Part shown: positions 45,465 through 55,100 of the stretch, piece after piece
Layout of the letters: each line of letters starts with the position of its first letter
How positions within the stretch are numbered: the stretch's first letter is position 1
NCBI GenBank assembly: GCA_037128705.1
Contig: JBAXVX010000018.1
Location: 18,029-82,028, forward strand
Reading direction: 5' to 3'
DNA length: 64,000 bases
Origin: CAIVAT01 sp037128705
GTDB taxonomy: Bacteria; Bacteroidota; Bacteroidia; Bacteroidales; FEN-979
The notes under the pieces: generated by a model
What the model saw: the letters and a program-made list of their open reading frames with translations, nothing else
Database searches by the model: none
Told to the model about the DNA's origin: nothing
Position numbers and translations under genes: made by a program

Positions 45465-45722
45465 ATGAGCGAAGTCAGAATTATTGGATTGCTGATCACC
45501 GACCGGATTAAAGAGGCCGGACAAACCCAGCAGGCACTTACAAAATATGCCCATGTAATTAAATCAAGGCTTGGGTTTCACGAAGTATCGGAAGAGGTAT
45601 GCAGCCGGGTTGGGGTTATTATTCTGCAACTCGCTGGTGATATTCTAGCGTGTAAGGCCCTGGAAGAAGAACTCTCCTTGATCAGAGGACTCGAACTCCA
45701 AAGAATGGTCTTTACTTTTTAA
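45465..45722 (+). CDS. TM1266-like ACT-domain protein, copy 1 (iron-only hydrogenase system regulator)
   Basis: 85 residues with a beta-alpha-beta-beta-alpha-beta ACT/NikR-C-like pattern (RIIGLLITDRIKEAG..., GVIILQLAGD, MVFTF). Family members accompany hydEFG and are thought to regulate the hydrogenase system; the ligand is not known. It lies between hydG and a histidine kinase, with gaps of 12 and 10 bp. A paralogue at 47418-47678 shares the ITDR-K, LTK, RLG-H-V and VC-R-G positions. Confidence 0.8.
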   Translation: MSEVRIIGLLITDRIKEAGQTQQALTKYAHVIKSRLGFHEVSEEVCSRVGVIILQLAGDILACKALEEELSLIRGLELQRMVFTF

Positions 45723-45732
45723 TTTTTGATGG

Positions 45733-47421
45733 ATGAGTGAATTTTCCAGGAAGGAACTTAAAGCAGAATTTCAGTCACATTACATGAATTCCTCTCTTTC
45801 AAGCATGAGGTTGGGATTGTATGTCTCGCTCATCCTGTTTCTCCTCTTTGTGTTTTTTAACCTGATTTTTTTCCGGAACTCACCTGAATATCATTCATAC
45901 CTCCGTTTCGGGATCATAGCTCCTGTGATCATCATTTCGATTTCGGTGACCTATTTTCGATCCTTATACAAATGGCTTAGTCCTATTTTCATTTTTCTGA
46001 ACCTGATAATAGGACTGGGAATCCTGGTTGTCGGAATGGAAACATCGCCAATCCGGGGGGAAAACGAATATTATTTTGCCTGGGTAATGCTCGTTGTGAT
46101 TGGTTTTTTCACTTTTTTCCGGGTGCCTTTCTATACACTTATCAGCATTGGAGCTTTCCAGGTCATGATGTTCATGCTGGCTACCTTTCTTAACGGGACA
46201 TACAAACTCAATCCATTTGGCTTTTTCAATGATTTTTTCTTTGTCATTGCCATTTACAGCATCGGATTGATCATGGCTTTGATGTTCAGAATTTTACACT
46301 GGAAAAATTTCCTTCACAAGAAAGCCCTTTCAGAGAACTACCGCAAATTGCTCCAGGAGACTGAGGATCGGAAAATAGTTGCAAAATCACTTCAGCAGTC
46401 CGAATTTTTGTATATTAATACCTTAAATTCCATTCCCGACTGGCTCTATGTTGTGGATACCGACCTCAGGTTTGTCATGTTGAATTCATCTCTTCAGGAG
46501 GAACATCTGCGTCAGGGATTTCCAATCAACTGCATTGGAAAAAAGATCACAAAGGTTTACCCCTTCATCCAGGCTACAACCATAGACGAAATAAACCGGG
46601 TTTTTAAAACCGGTGAGATCGTTGTCAGCGAGCAGCAATTTTTCCTGCGGGATAAGACGATTTATGGTGAAACACGGAAAGTTCCTATCTTCAAGGATAA
46701 CCAGGTGATCCAGGTCATGACGATCATGCGTAACCGTTCAAAAGAGCGGGAGGTTGAAGAACTCAAGCAAAAAAATGTTGAGCAGAAGGAGATCATGCTC
46801 AAGGAGATACACCACCGGGTGAAGAATAACCTGGCCATTGTAGTCAGCCTCCTGAATCTCCAGCTTCATAATAATTCGGATCCCGAGCTCTCCAGGATCA
46901 TCCTTGATGTTGAAATGAGGATACGGTCTATGGCCCTGATCCATGAGCACCTTTACCGTTCTGAGAATCTCGAGATGATCCCGCTTCCCTCCTATCTGCA
47001 ATCCCTTTCTGAAATTATTGCCAGCACTTTTAACAGGCATAAGGTAACCTTGATCACAAACTTTGATTCGATGGAAGTCACAATTGAACTCGCACTTCCG
47101 CTGGGGCTCATCGCAAACGAACTCCTGACAAATGCATACAAATATGCTTTCCCAATCCACAATGACGGAGTGATAGAAATCCAACTGCAAAAAGAAAACG
47201 GGAATGGCTGCGCGATGATCATCAAAGACCATGGGGTTGGACTCCCCCCTGAATTTACAATGGATGCCGGAAAATCGCTCGGGATGTTTATTGTGAAGCT
47301 TTTAGTTGAGCAAATCAATGGTAAAATTGAAATCCTCAATAATGGAGGAGCCACCTTCATCATCCGATTCAACGAAAAGGACGAATACGATCAAAATAAA
47401 CTATTAAAGCAATCACCATGA
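45733..47421 (+). CDS. Membrane histidine kinase with PAS and HisKA_2 domains
   Basis: 562 residues. Six hydrophobic helices (about 25-195) form a sensor with almost no periplasmic domain; then come a short coiled coil, a PAS domain (about 220-340), a HisKA_2 dimerisation domain with the phospho-His at about 360 (KEIHHRVKNNLAIV) and HATPase_c (about 450-555). It lies between two TM1266-like genes and overlaps the second by 4 bp, so it is in the hydG operon. No response regulator is adjacent. Its PAS-kinase part is a close paralogue of that at 61652-63808. Confidence 0.88.
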   Translation: MSEFSRKELKAEFQSHYMNSSLSSMRLGLYVSLILFLLFVFFNLIFFRNSPEYHSYLRFGIIAPVIIISISVTYFRSLYKWLSPIFIFLNLIIGLGILVVGMETSPIRGENEYYFAWVMLVVIGFFTFFRVPFYTLISIGAFQVMMFMLATFLNGTYKLNPFGFFNDFFFVIAIYSIGLIMALMFRILHWKNFLHKKALSENYRKLLQETEDRKIVAKSLQQSEFLYINTLNSIPDWLYVVDTDLRFVMLNSSLQEEHLRQGFPINCIGKKITKVYPFIQATTIDEINRVFKTGEIVVSEQQFFLRDKTIYGETRKVPIFKDNQVIQVMTIMRNRSKEREVEELKQKNVEQKEIMLKEIHHRVKNNLAIVVSLLNLQLHNNSDPELSRIILDVEMRIRSMALIHEHLYRSENLEMIPLPSYLQSLSEIIASTFNRHKVTLITNFDSMEVTIELALPLGLIANELLTNAYKYAFPIHNDGVIEIQLQKENGNGCAMIIKDHGVGLPPEFTMDAGKSLGMFIVKLLVEQINGKIEILNNGGATFIIRFNEKDEYDQNKLLKQSP

Positions 47422-47678
47422 AAGAAATCTGGATACTCGGTATTTACATCACCGACCGGTTGAAAAAGGTTTCAGACGTCCAGGATATCCTGACAAAATT
47501 TGGGTGTACCATCAGGACCCGGCTGGGACTTCATACAGTTAAGGATGATGTTTGCGCCCGAAGCGGTCTGATCGTCCTGGAACTAACAGGTTCAAGTGAG
47601 GAGTTTGTTAAGCTTGAAAATGAGCTAATGAAGGTTGATGGCCTCCAGGTTAAAAAGATGGTATTTACAGAGTTGTGA
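47418..47678 (+). CDS. TM1266-like ACT-domain protein, copy 2
   Basis: 86 residues, paralogous to 45465-45722 along its whole length, with the same ACT-like fold pattern. The ATG overlaps the kinase stop codon (ATGA), so translation is probably coupled. Two copies around one kinase suggest that they form a heteromer or give the kinase a ligand-sensing input; this is inference. Confidence 0.78.
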   Translation: MKEIWILGIYITDRLKKVSDVQDILTKFGCTIRTRLGLHTVKDDVCARSGLIVLELTGSSEEFVKLENELMKVDGLQVKKMVFTEL

Positions 47679-47706
47679 CGCACGACAGGTCACATGTGAA
47701 AACAAA

Positions 47707-48651
47707 TCAGACCAGTGTAACCCTTGTTCCGCCATTGTCAATTCCAAGCATGGTGGTTTTCGTGATGATGGTATCTTTACCTGAACGTTCAACAAAATGA
47801 ATGGCCGCTTTTACTTTTGGGCCCATGCTGCCATCCGGGAACTGGCCTTCCTCGAGGTACCGCTTGGCTTCTGCAATGGTCATTCGGTCAAGCGCCTTTT
47901 CCTGGGGTGTATTGAAGTTAATGCAAACTTTAGGAACGTCGGTCAGGATAAAAAATTTATCCGCATTGACCTGTGATGCAAGCAATGCCGAGGCAAGATC
48001 TTTATCAATGACTGCATCAATACCCTGTAGCTTACCGGGTTCCACATAAAAAACAGGGATACCTCCGCCTCCAACAGCGATCACAATTTGCCCGCCCCGT
48101 GCAATCGATTCAATGGTCTTTTTATTGATAATGACCAATGGGTTCGGAGAGGCAACCACCTTCCTCCATCCACGGCCACGGGGATCCTCCCTGAACAGGG
48201 ATTTTGATTCTTTCATCATTTTTTCAGATTCCTCCTTCGTATAGTAGGGGCCTACCGGCTTTGTCGGCTTCAAAAAAGCAGGATCATCCTTATTCACCAA
48301 AACCTGGGTGGTTATGGTGATAATGTCCCGCTCCATGTCGTGTATTTCCAAAACATTTTTAAGCTGCTGTTCAATGATGTACCCAATGAATCCCTGAGAA
48401 TAGGCGACGCAGATATCCAATGGCATTTCAGGCAAGCCAAACATTTTATAGCCTGCTGAATTGGCAAGCATAATGTTCCCAACCTGGGGCCCGTTGCCGT
48501 GGGTGATTACAATGTTGTAATCGCGCTTGATTAATTTCACCAGGCTTTCGGCGGTGGCATTGGCATTTGCCTCCTGTTCATCAATGGTGCCTTTCTGGTC
48601 TCCACGTAGCAGGGCATTCCCCCCGAGCGCAACAACAGCAAGCTTTTTCAT
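47707..48651 (-). CDS. arcC: Carbamate kinase
   Basis: A 314-residue amino-acid-kinase fold enzyme making ATP from carbamoyl phosphate and ADP. Motifs include ALGGNALLRGDQ, ITHGNGPQVGN, the PVGPYY segment with ESLFREDPRGRGWRKVVASPNP, VGGGGIPV and GSMGPKVKAAIHF. No arginine deiminase or ornithine/putrescine carbamoyltransferase gene is nearby, so its pathway partner is elsewhere. Confidence 0.95.
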   Translation of the reverse strand: MKKLAVVALGGNALLRGDQKGTIDEQEANANATAESLVKLIKRDYNIVITHGNGPQVGNIMLANSAGYKMFGLPEMPLDICVAYSQGFIGYIIEQQLKNVLEIHDMERDIITITTQVLVNKDDPAFLKPTKPVGPYYTKEESEKMMKESKSLFREDPRGRGWRKVVASPNPLVIINKKTIESIARGGQIVIAVGGGGIPVFYVEPGKLQGIDAVIDKDLASALLASQVNADKFFILTDVPKVCINFNTPQEKALDRMTIAEAKRYLEEGQFPDGSMGPKVKAAIHFVERSGKDTIITKTTMLGIDNGGTRVTLV

Positions 48652-48793
48652 CTTCTTAAAATTAATTTTTTATAAATTGGCCGGATGCTCTTCCTGTATT
48701 ATCTAAATTAAAATGCATCCATGCCGTCTGCATGGGTATTTCATTTGATCGCAGGATCATTGGCAAATGTAGATATTTTTTCGGATCTTTGAG

Positions 48794-48801
48794 TACCTTC
48801 G
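48794..48801 (+). promoter_or_regulatory. Near-consensus promoter -7 box before second EamA gene
   Basis: TACCTTCG differs from TAnnTTTG by one base and ends 6 bases before the ATG at 48808, again leaving almost no leader. Confidence 0.35.
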
Positions 48802-48807
48802 CAAAGC

Positions 48808-49701
48808 ATGAAATCCCAGAAAAAAGCCTATTTATTTGCCTTTGCAGCCATTGGATGTTGGTCAACCATCGGATCGGCCTTTAAGATCTCACTGAGGTAT
48901 CTGGACCCGCTTGGGTTGCTGTTCTTTTCTTCTCTTGTTGCCTGCCTCGTCCTGTTTTCGATCCTGCTGATCCAGGGGAAACTTAAACTATTAAAAAGCC
49001 TGTCATTCAAAGAGGTGATCTTATCTGCATTTCTCGGTTTATTGAATCCATTCCTTTACTACATTGTTCTGTTGAAAGCCTATGATTTGCTTCAGGCCCA
49101 GGAAGCAGGGACTCTGAATTACATCTGGCCGCTTTTCCTGGTATTGCTTTCAATTCCCATGTTAAAACAAAAAATTGGATTTGCCAGTATTTTCGCCATT
49201 TTCATCAGTTTTTTCGGAATCATCATCATTTCAACCCACCCCGAAATGGGTATCCGGCCAGCTACACTCATTCAACCGGACCGGTTGACCGGAGTGATCC
49301 TTGCGTTAGGGAGCGCCGTATTCTGGGCATTGTATTGGATTTTCAACATCAAAGACCAGCGGGAAGCTGTAAGCAAGCTGTTTCTTAATTTTTGTTTCGG
49401 GTTTCTTTATACCTTGTTGGCAATCATAATGACCGGAAAATGCCATCTCCCTCCCTGGCAAGGATTTGCTGGTGCAACCTATATTGGTTTTTTTGAGATG
49501 GGAATCACTTTCGTATTCTGGCTCAATGCTCTCCGGTTTTCAGCGACAACGGCAAAAGTTTCAAACCTGATTTATCTTTCGCCTTTCATCTCCCTGATCA
49601 TCATTCATTTCACTGTAAGGGAACCCATATTGATATCAACCGTGATTGGACTGATTTTTATTATTGCCGGCATCATCCTCCAACAATACCTAAAGCGTTG
49701 A
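48808..49701 (+). CDS. EamA-family (DMT) transporter
   Basis: 297 residues with about ten membrane helices in two halves. Typical EamA segments are GCWSTIGSAFKISLRYLDPL, EAGTLNYIWPLFLVLLSIP and SATTAKVSNLIYLSPFISLI. The substrate is unknown; members near nucleotide or amino-acid genes are often metabolite exporters. The 3' end overlaps the convergent hybrid kinase gene by 12 bp. Confidence 0.88.
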   Translation: MKSQKKAYLFAFAAIGCWSTIGSAFKISLRYLDPLGLLFFSSLVACLVLFSILLIQGKLKLLKSLSFKEVILSAFLGLLNPFLYYIVLLKAYDLLQAQEAGTLNYIWPLFLVLLSIPMLKQKIGFASIFAIFISFFGIIIISTHPEMGIRPATLIQPDRLTGVILALGSAVFWALYWIFNIKDQREAVSKLFLNFCFGFLYTLLAIIMTGKCHLPPWQGFAGATYIGFFEMGITFVFWLNALRFSATTAKVSNLIYLSPFISLIIIHFTVREPILISTVIGLIFIIAGIILQQYLKR

Positions 49702-51678
49702 CCGACGGCTGTTCATCGCACTTTCAAGGACACTCAGTACCTCTTTTTTTGTAAAGGGTTTACCCAGATACAAGTCGCAGCCATTGGATAAAATGAAATT
49801 TCGGTCCTCCTGCAAAGTAAACCCGGTCATGGCTATGATCGGAGTATTCCGGTTGTTATGCATTTTTTTTATTTCACTTGCAACCTCTAATCCGGTGATT
49901 CCAAACCCGAGGTTGATATCCATTAAAATGACATCGTAGGTGTTCTCCCTGGCCATTTGTATGGCTCTATTTCCATCCTGAACCGCATCGAAAACATACC
50001 TCTCCTTGCAATATGCAGTAGTTAAAGTGATATTATCTTCATTATCCTCAACCAGTAAAACCCTTGGCTGCCTGCTATTTGTCGCATATATTTCATCTAT
50101 TTCCCGGGATGAAGTGCACTCTGTTACCAATGATTGTTCCTCCCCCCTCCATGGCTGTTCGGATTCCCTTAAACGGATAATAAAAACTGATCCTTTTCCA
50201 ATCTCGCTTTCGAGATACAGTGCACCCTTCATTAAGTCAATGATTTTCCAGGCAATGGTAAGACCCAAACCGGTTCCCTCATAACTCCGGTTATATCCGC
50301 CACTGACCTGACGGAATGATTCAAAGATGACCTGGTGATATTCTTTCGCAATCCCGATGCCTGTGTCGGCGACCCTTATTTCGATCCAGGCTGCACCATC
50401 GCTTGAAACCCGGTTCAACTCAATCGACACCCGTCCCAGCTCAGTAAATTTAATGGCATTATCAAGCAGTTCCCCAATGGCCTTATTCAACAGATGCGGA
50501 TCAGCTTTCACCTTAACCTTCTGCTTCGGCTGAAATTTCAACTGAAGATTTTTTAATTCAGCCAATGGTTTAAAGTTGGCAATCATTCGCTGCAATTCCG
50601 ATTCCAGTTCAACCTCCTCCAAGGCCAATTGCTCAGTTCCGGTCTGCAGTTGGGTGAGTTTGAGGATATCATCCAATGTTTTTAAAAGCCGTTCACCTGA
50701 AACCCTAATCCTGTCTGCCATTTGACGAATATCTTCTTCTTCTGACTCCTGGCTAATGATGGATGAAAATCCAAGGATGGCATTCAGGGGAGTTCTCACC
50801 TCATGGCTCATGTTCATCATCAGGAATGATTTCGTGAGGTTTGATTCTTCTGCCCTTTTTTCAGCGGCAGTAAGGTTCACCAGTTCTTCCCGAAGCCGTT
50901 CATCTGATTTTTTCCGTTCCGAGATATCCCGTAAAATAACAATGGTATGCATCTCGTTATTCAGATCAAAATTCGACACCTTTACATCGAGGTCGAAGAA
51001 GGTACCATCTTTTTTAATCCCTATCGTCTCATACTCCGATGGTATTTCAATTTCAGCGTTCCTACGCTCAATATATTCCCTGATACGCTCTTTTTCACTC
51101 GGGCCAACCAGGTCAACAAGTGATTTCCCCAGAAGGACATCCTGGTTATCGTATCCGAAAAGTGCCAGATAAGCTGGGTTTACAAACACATGAATTCCAT
51201 TAAGTGAAACGCCGATGGCATCTTTAGAATTTTCCCAGACAGCCCTGAACTTGGCTTCACTTTCCTTTAATTTAAGAGACTCGTGTTTCCGTTCATGACG
51301 AACGCGGGCATCGGCAAGTTCACGACCAACGGCCGGAGCGAGACGGGTGAGGTTATCTTTCATCAGGTAGTCCTGTGCACCTGATTTCATCATGTCAACG
51401 GCCGTCGATTCGCCTATTGTACCTGAAACAACAATAAATGGGATATCCTTGCCTGAATCATGAAGCACCTGCAACGAATCGTAGGCGTTAAACTGCGGAA
51501 GGCTGAAATCCGAGATTATGATGTCCCAGTCTTTCTGTTCCAGCGCCAGTTTCATCTCCTGGTTTGATTCAACCCGCTCAAATAGCACAGCATAATTTGC
51601 TTTTTCCAGTTGCCTGATGATCAATGCACCATCACTTTCGTTATCTTCAACCAGAAGAACCTTCACCATAGTTTGCAT
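49690..51678 (-). CDS. Hybrid histidine kinase REC-PAS-HisKA-HATPase-REC
   Basis: About 662 soluble residues: an N-terminal receiver (about 1-120, Asp in IIISDFSLP), PAS (about 145-260), a coiled coil, HisKA with the phospho-His in NMSHEVRTPLNAILG (about 290), HATPase_c (about 395-510) and a C-terminal receiver (about 540-660, Asp in VILMDINLGF). The first receiver could take phosphate from the upstream Cu-ATPase/kinase fusion. GTG at 51684 would overlap the regulator stop codon by 4 bp; ATG at 51678 or 51669 are alternatives. It is the third gene of the operon. Confidence 0.9.
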   Translation of the reverse strand: MQTMVKVLLVEDNESDGALIIRQLEKANYAVLFERVESNQEMKLALEQKDWDIIISDFSLPQFNAYDSLQVLHDSGKDIPFIVVSGTIGESTAVDMMKSGAQDYLMKDNLTRLAPAVGRELADARVRHERKHESLKLKESEAKFRAVWENSKDAIGVSLNGIHVFVNPAYLALFGYDNQDVLLGKSLVDLVGPSEKERIREYIERRNAEIEIPSEYETIGIKKDGTFFDLDVKVSNFDLNNEMHTIVILRDISERKKSDERLREELVNLTAAEKRAEESNLTKSFLMMNMSHEVRTPLNAILGFSSIISQESEEEDIRQMADRIRVSGERLLKTLDDILKLTQLQTGTEQLALEEVELESELQRMIANFKPLAELKNLQLKFQPKQKVKVKADPHLLNKAIGELLDNAIKFTELGRVSIELNRVSSDGAAWIEIRVADTGIGIAKEYHQVIFESFRQVSGGYNRSYEGTGLGLTIAWKIIDLMKGALYLESEIGKGSVFIIRLRESEQPWRGEEQSLVTECTSSREIDEIYATNSRQPRVLLVEDNEDNITLTTAYCKERYVFDAVQDGNRAIQMARENTYDVILMDINLGFGITGLEVASEIKKMHNNRNTPIIAMTGFTLQEDRNFILSNGCDLYLGKPFTKKEVLSVLESAMNSRRSTL

Positions 51679-51680
51679 AA

Positions 51681-52124
51681 TCACTTTTTTAGAGGTGGAG
51701 TTTCATTGATCACAAGCCAATACAGTCCAAGTTGTTTAATTGCTTCAGAAAACTGGTAGAAATCGACCGGTTTTCTGATAAAGCTGTTTACACCAAGATC
51801 ATAACTCTTGGCAATATCCTGCTCTTCCACCGAAGAGGTGAGAACGACAACAAGTAACCTCCTGGTAATTTCATTCGCTCTGATCTGCCTGAGCACCTCC
51901 AATCCATCAATGACCGGCAATTTCAGATCCAACAGGATCAGGGTTGGCTGATTTTTGAGATCACGGCCCTCCCATGCGCCTTTCCCAAAAAGATAATCCA
52001 ATGCTTCTTTCCCATCTTCGGCAACTACCAGGGTATTGATGATGTTCTGCTTTTCAAATGCACGTTTTGTTAGGGCGACATCACTCGGATTGTCTTCGAC
52101 CAACAAAATGATCCTTTGCTTCAT
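51681..52124 (-). CDS. Single-domain response regulator (Rcp1-like)
   Basis: A 147-residue CheY-like receiver: acidic pair in LLVEDNPSD, phospho-Asp in LILLDLKLPVIDG, Thr/Ser in VVLTSS, Lys in FIRKPVDF. The insert (YLFGKGAWEGRD) and long form match regulators paired with phytochrome-type kinases (Rcp1). There is no DNA-binding domain, so output is by phosphotransfer or protein contact. Its ATG overlaps the stop of the Cu-ATPase/kinase gene (ATGA), making it the likely direct partner of that kinase. Confidence 0.92.
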   Translation of the reverse strand: MKQRIILLVEDNPSDVALTKRAFEKQNIINTLVVAEDGKEALDYLFGKGAWEGRDLKNQPTLILLDLKLPVIDGLEVLRQIRANEITRRLLVVVLTSSVEEQDIAKSYDLGVNSFIRKPVDFYQFSEAIKQLGLYWLVINETPPLKK

Positions 52125-55100
52125 TTCGTTTCTGGGATAAGGGTAAAATAAAACGTTGTTCCCTGGCCCGGCTTTGAGTCGGCCCAGATAATGCCTCCAT
52201 GGCGGTGAATGATCCGTTGAACTGTCGCCAGTCCGATCCCGGTTCCAGGGAAATCAGACTGCTTATGCATGCGTTGAAATGCGCCAAAAAGATTCTTTGA
52301 ATAGGCCATATCAAATCCAATCCCATTGTCCCGGACGTACCACGCTGGCTCCCCAGCATGGACGGTCGTCCCGAATTCAATCCTGGGCTTTGGTTGCCAT
52401 CCGGTAAATTTAATGGCATTATCGATCAGGTTCGTCAATGCGATCTCGATCATATTGAAATCTCCGAAAACCTCCATCCCCGGCTGAATATTTATTTCAC
52501 ATGGCTGATCCTTGCCAATTTCCATTACACGGTCCAGTATGGTTTGTATAAGTGCTGAGAGGTCGATGTGAACTTTGTTCATTTCAATTCGTGAAACACG
52601 GGATATTTTCAATATATCGTCAATCAACCGTCCCATTCGCTGCGTTTCATTCCGCACACGATCAATATATTCACGTCCTTTATCCCCAAGATCATTATAA
52701 AAATCTTCTTCCAATGCCAGACTCCATCCATCTATGCTTCGCAATGGAGCCCGAAGGTCATGGGAAACTGAATAGCTAAAGGCCTCCAGTTCATTATTTG
52801 AAGTTTTAAGTTCTGCCGTTCGCTCAAAGACCCGTTGTTCAAGTGATGCATTTATTCGCTTGATTTCGTCCTCTGCATTGCGACGTTCTGTCACATCAAA
52901 GAGGATGGCAAGAATATCTTCCCCGATGAAGATACCTGAGATCTCGATGATCCTGACCTTGCCATCCTTACAGGTTACCTGGTATTCAACCGGTTTAATA
53001 TCTGTTTCCTGCTCCAGGGCATCATGAACAACCACTTCCCAGGTTGAGATCACCTGATCACGGTATTCTTTATCGGGATAGGCTAATTTAAACCAGTCAT
53101 CCAACGTAGGGACATCATCTAGGGTATATCCAAAAGTACGCCCAAAACGATCGTTGATCAGATTGAAATGACCATTGTTCGAAACATAAACCATGGGCAA
53201 CGGAGCCATGTGTACCAATGTCCTGAAACGTTCCTCGCTGTCACGGAGTGCAGATTCCGCCCTCATGCGTTCGAAAATTTCAGCCTTTAAGGACTGGTTA
53301 GCCTGTTCAAGTTCAGCGGTGCGTTCTTTAACCCGGATTTCAACCTCATCATAGGCCCTCCGCAATTCATCGCGGGTTCGCTCCAGGGTACTTTTTTCCT
53401 TTTGCAGCTCGTTGTTAATCATTCTTAGTTGTGCGGGACTTGGAATAGCCAGTATTTTCGGAAGGATTGGCCACACGACCACGGCTGTTGCCAGGGAGAT
53501 CACGGCGCACAATGAATCCACCGCGGCCTGCCACCAGTCAACAGACCACCATAGCCCGATGATATGAACAAAATGGGTCGTTCCGCAAATGAGGATAAAG
53601 GCTCCGAAAAGAACGATGGCCCACGAAAAGGGAAGGTCTTTTCTCTTCCTGATAAAGACGACCAGGAAAATGGGTATGGAGGCATAAGAGATGGCAATCA
53701 AACCATTTGCGATGGCCATTACCATCATCAGGAGCGGCGTCATGGTGCCCGGGTTGGTTCCCGATATTTCCATGCCTCCCGGCATCGTCATCAAAGGGAA
53801 AACAATGAGTATTGCCAGTGCAACTGCCGGGGCAAGAATGCGGGGAACCAGTTCAGCAATCTGGCGAACCATCGTCCTGGGTGGAGCGAAAGTCTGCACT
53901 TTGAAACGCCGGAGACGAAGGCTGTTCGTGACAACAAAGATGGAGCTGAATGCCATGGCACCTGCAGCAAACATAGGGCTTAGCAAACCATAGGCCGCAA
54001 TGGGAATCAGCGCCACATTATAAAAAAGTGCCCAGATAAGATTTTGAACAATGGTTTGATAGGTGCCACGTGACAATGATATTGCACGGCCAACTCCATG
54101 CAGGTCACCGCTGATCAGTGTGATACCGGCCGCAGCCATGGCAACATCAGCGCCGGTACCGATGGCTATTCCGACGTCAGCCTGAGCCAATGCCGGCGCA
54201 TCATTGATGCCATCGCCAACCATGGCAACCATGCGTTGCTGCATTCCTGAAACCGATCCGGACTGAAGGTTCCTGATTACTTCAGCTTTACCTCCCGGAA
54301 GGACCTCTGCCACGACCCGGTCAATTCCGACTTCCGCGGCAATAGCTTCCGCGGCGCTCCGGTTATCGCCTGTAACCATAATAACTTCCAGGCCAAGCTT
54401 ATGTAAATCTGCAATGGCTTCGTGCGAACCTGCTTTTACAGTATCTGCCACTGCAATGAGACCTGCAACCTTCATTTGTTCTGGAGCAGGTCCCGTAGCC
54501 ACAATCATCACGGTCTTTCCCTCTGCCTGCAATCTCAGGATATCCTGGTCAAATATGGCGGTGTCGATTTGCTCATTCTGCATTAACCGTGGATTTCCGA
54601 TGATCACCGACACCCCGGTCACCTGTGTACGGACGCCAAATCCGCTGACAGCCTTGAAATTGACAGGATCAGTAAGGATGAGGCCTTTGTCCAGGCCTGC
54701 CTTGACGATGGCGCGACCCAGGGGATGCTCCGATCCTTTTTCGGCACTGGCGGCCAAACGAAGCATCTCATCCGGGGATAAATCCTTGGAGGCCACGATA
54801 TCCGTGACTTCAGGCTGGCCCTTGGTGATCGTGCCGGTTTTATCCAAAACAATGATGTTCACCCGCCCGGCCCTTTCAAGCGTTTCGCTGTTCCTGAACA
54901 GGATCCCATGCTCAGCTCCTTTGGAGGTTCCGACCATGATGGCTGTCGGGGTGGCCAGGCCAATGGCACACGGACAGGCAATTACAAGTACTGCAATCGC
55001 ATTCATCATGGCAGCCGTCCAGTCATTCTGGGCAACAAAAATCCATCCTAAAAATGTCATCAGGGCCAGGCCTACGATAATCGGAACGAAATACTTCCCG

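Noticed and set aside
47674..47694. TGTGAC/GTCACA inverted repeat at the end of the second TM1266-like gene as a terminator
   Set aside because: Only a 6-bp stem with a 9-base loop and no T-run; too weak to call.
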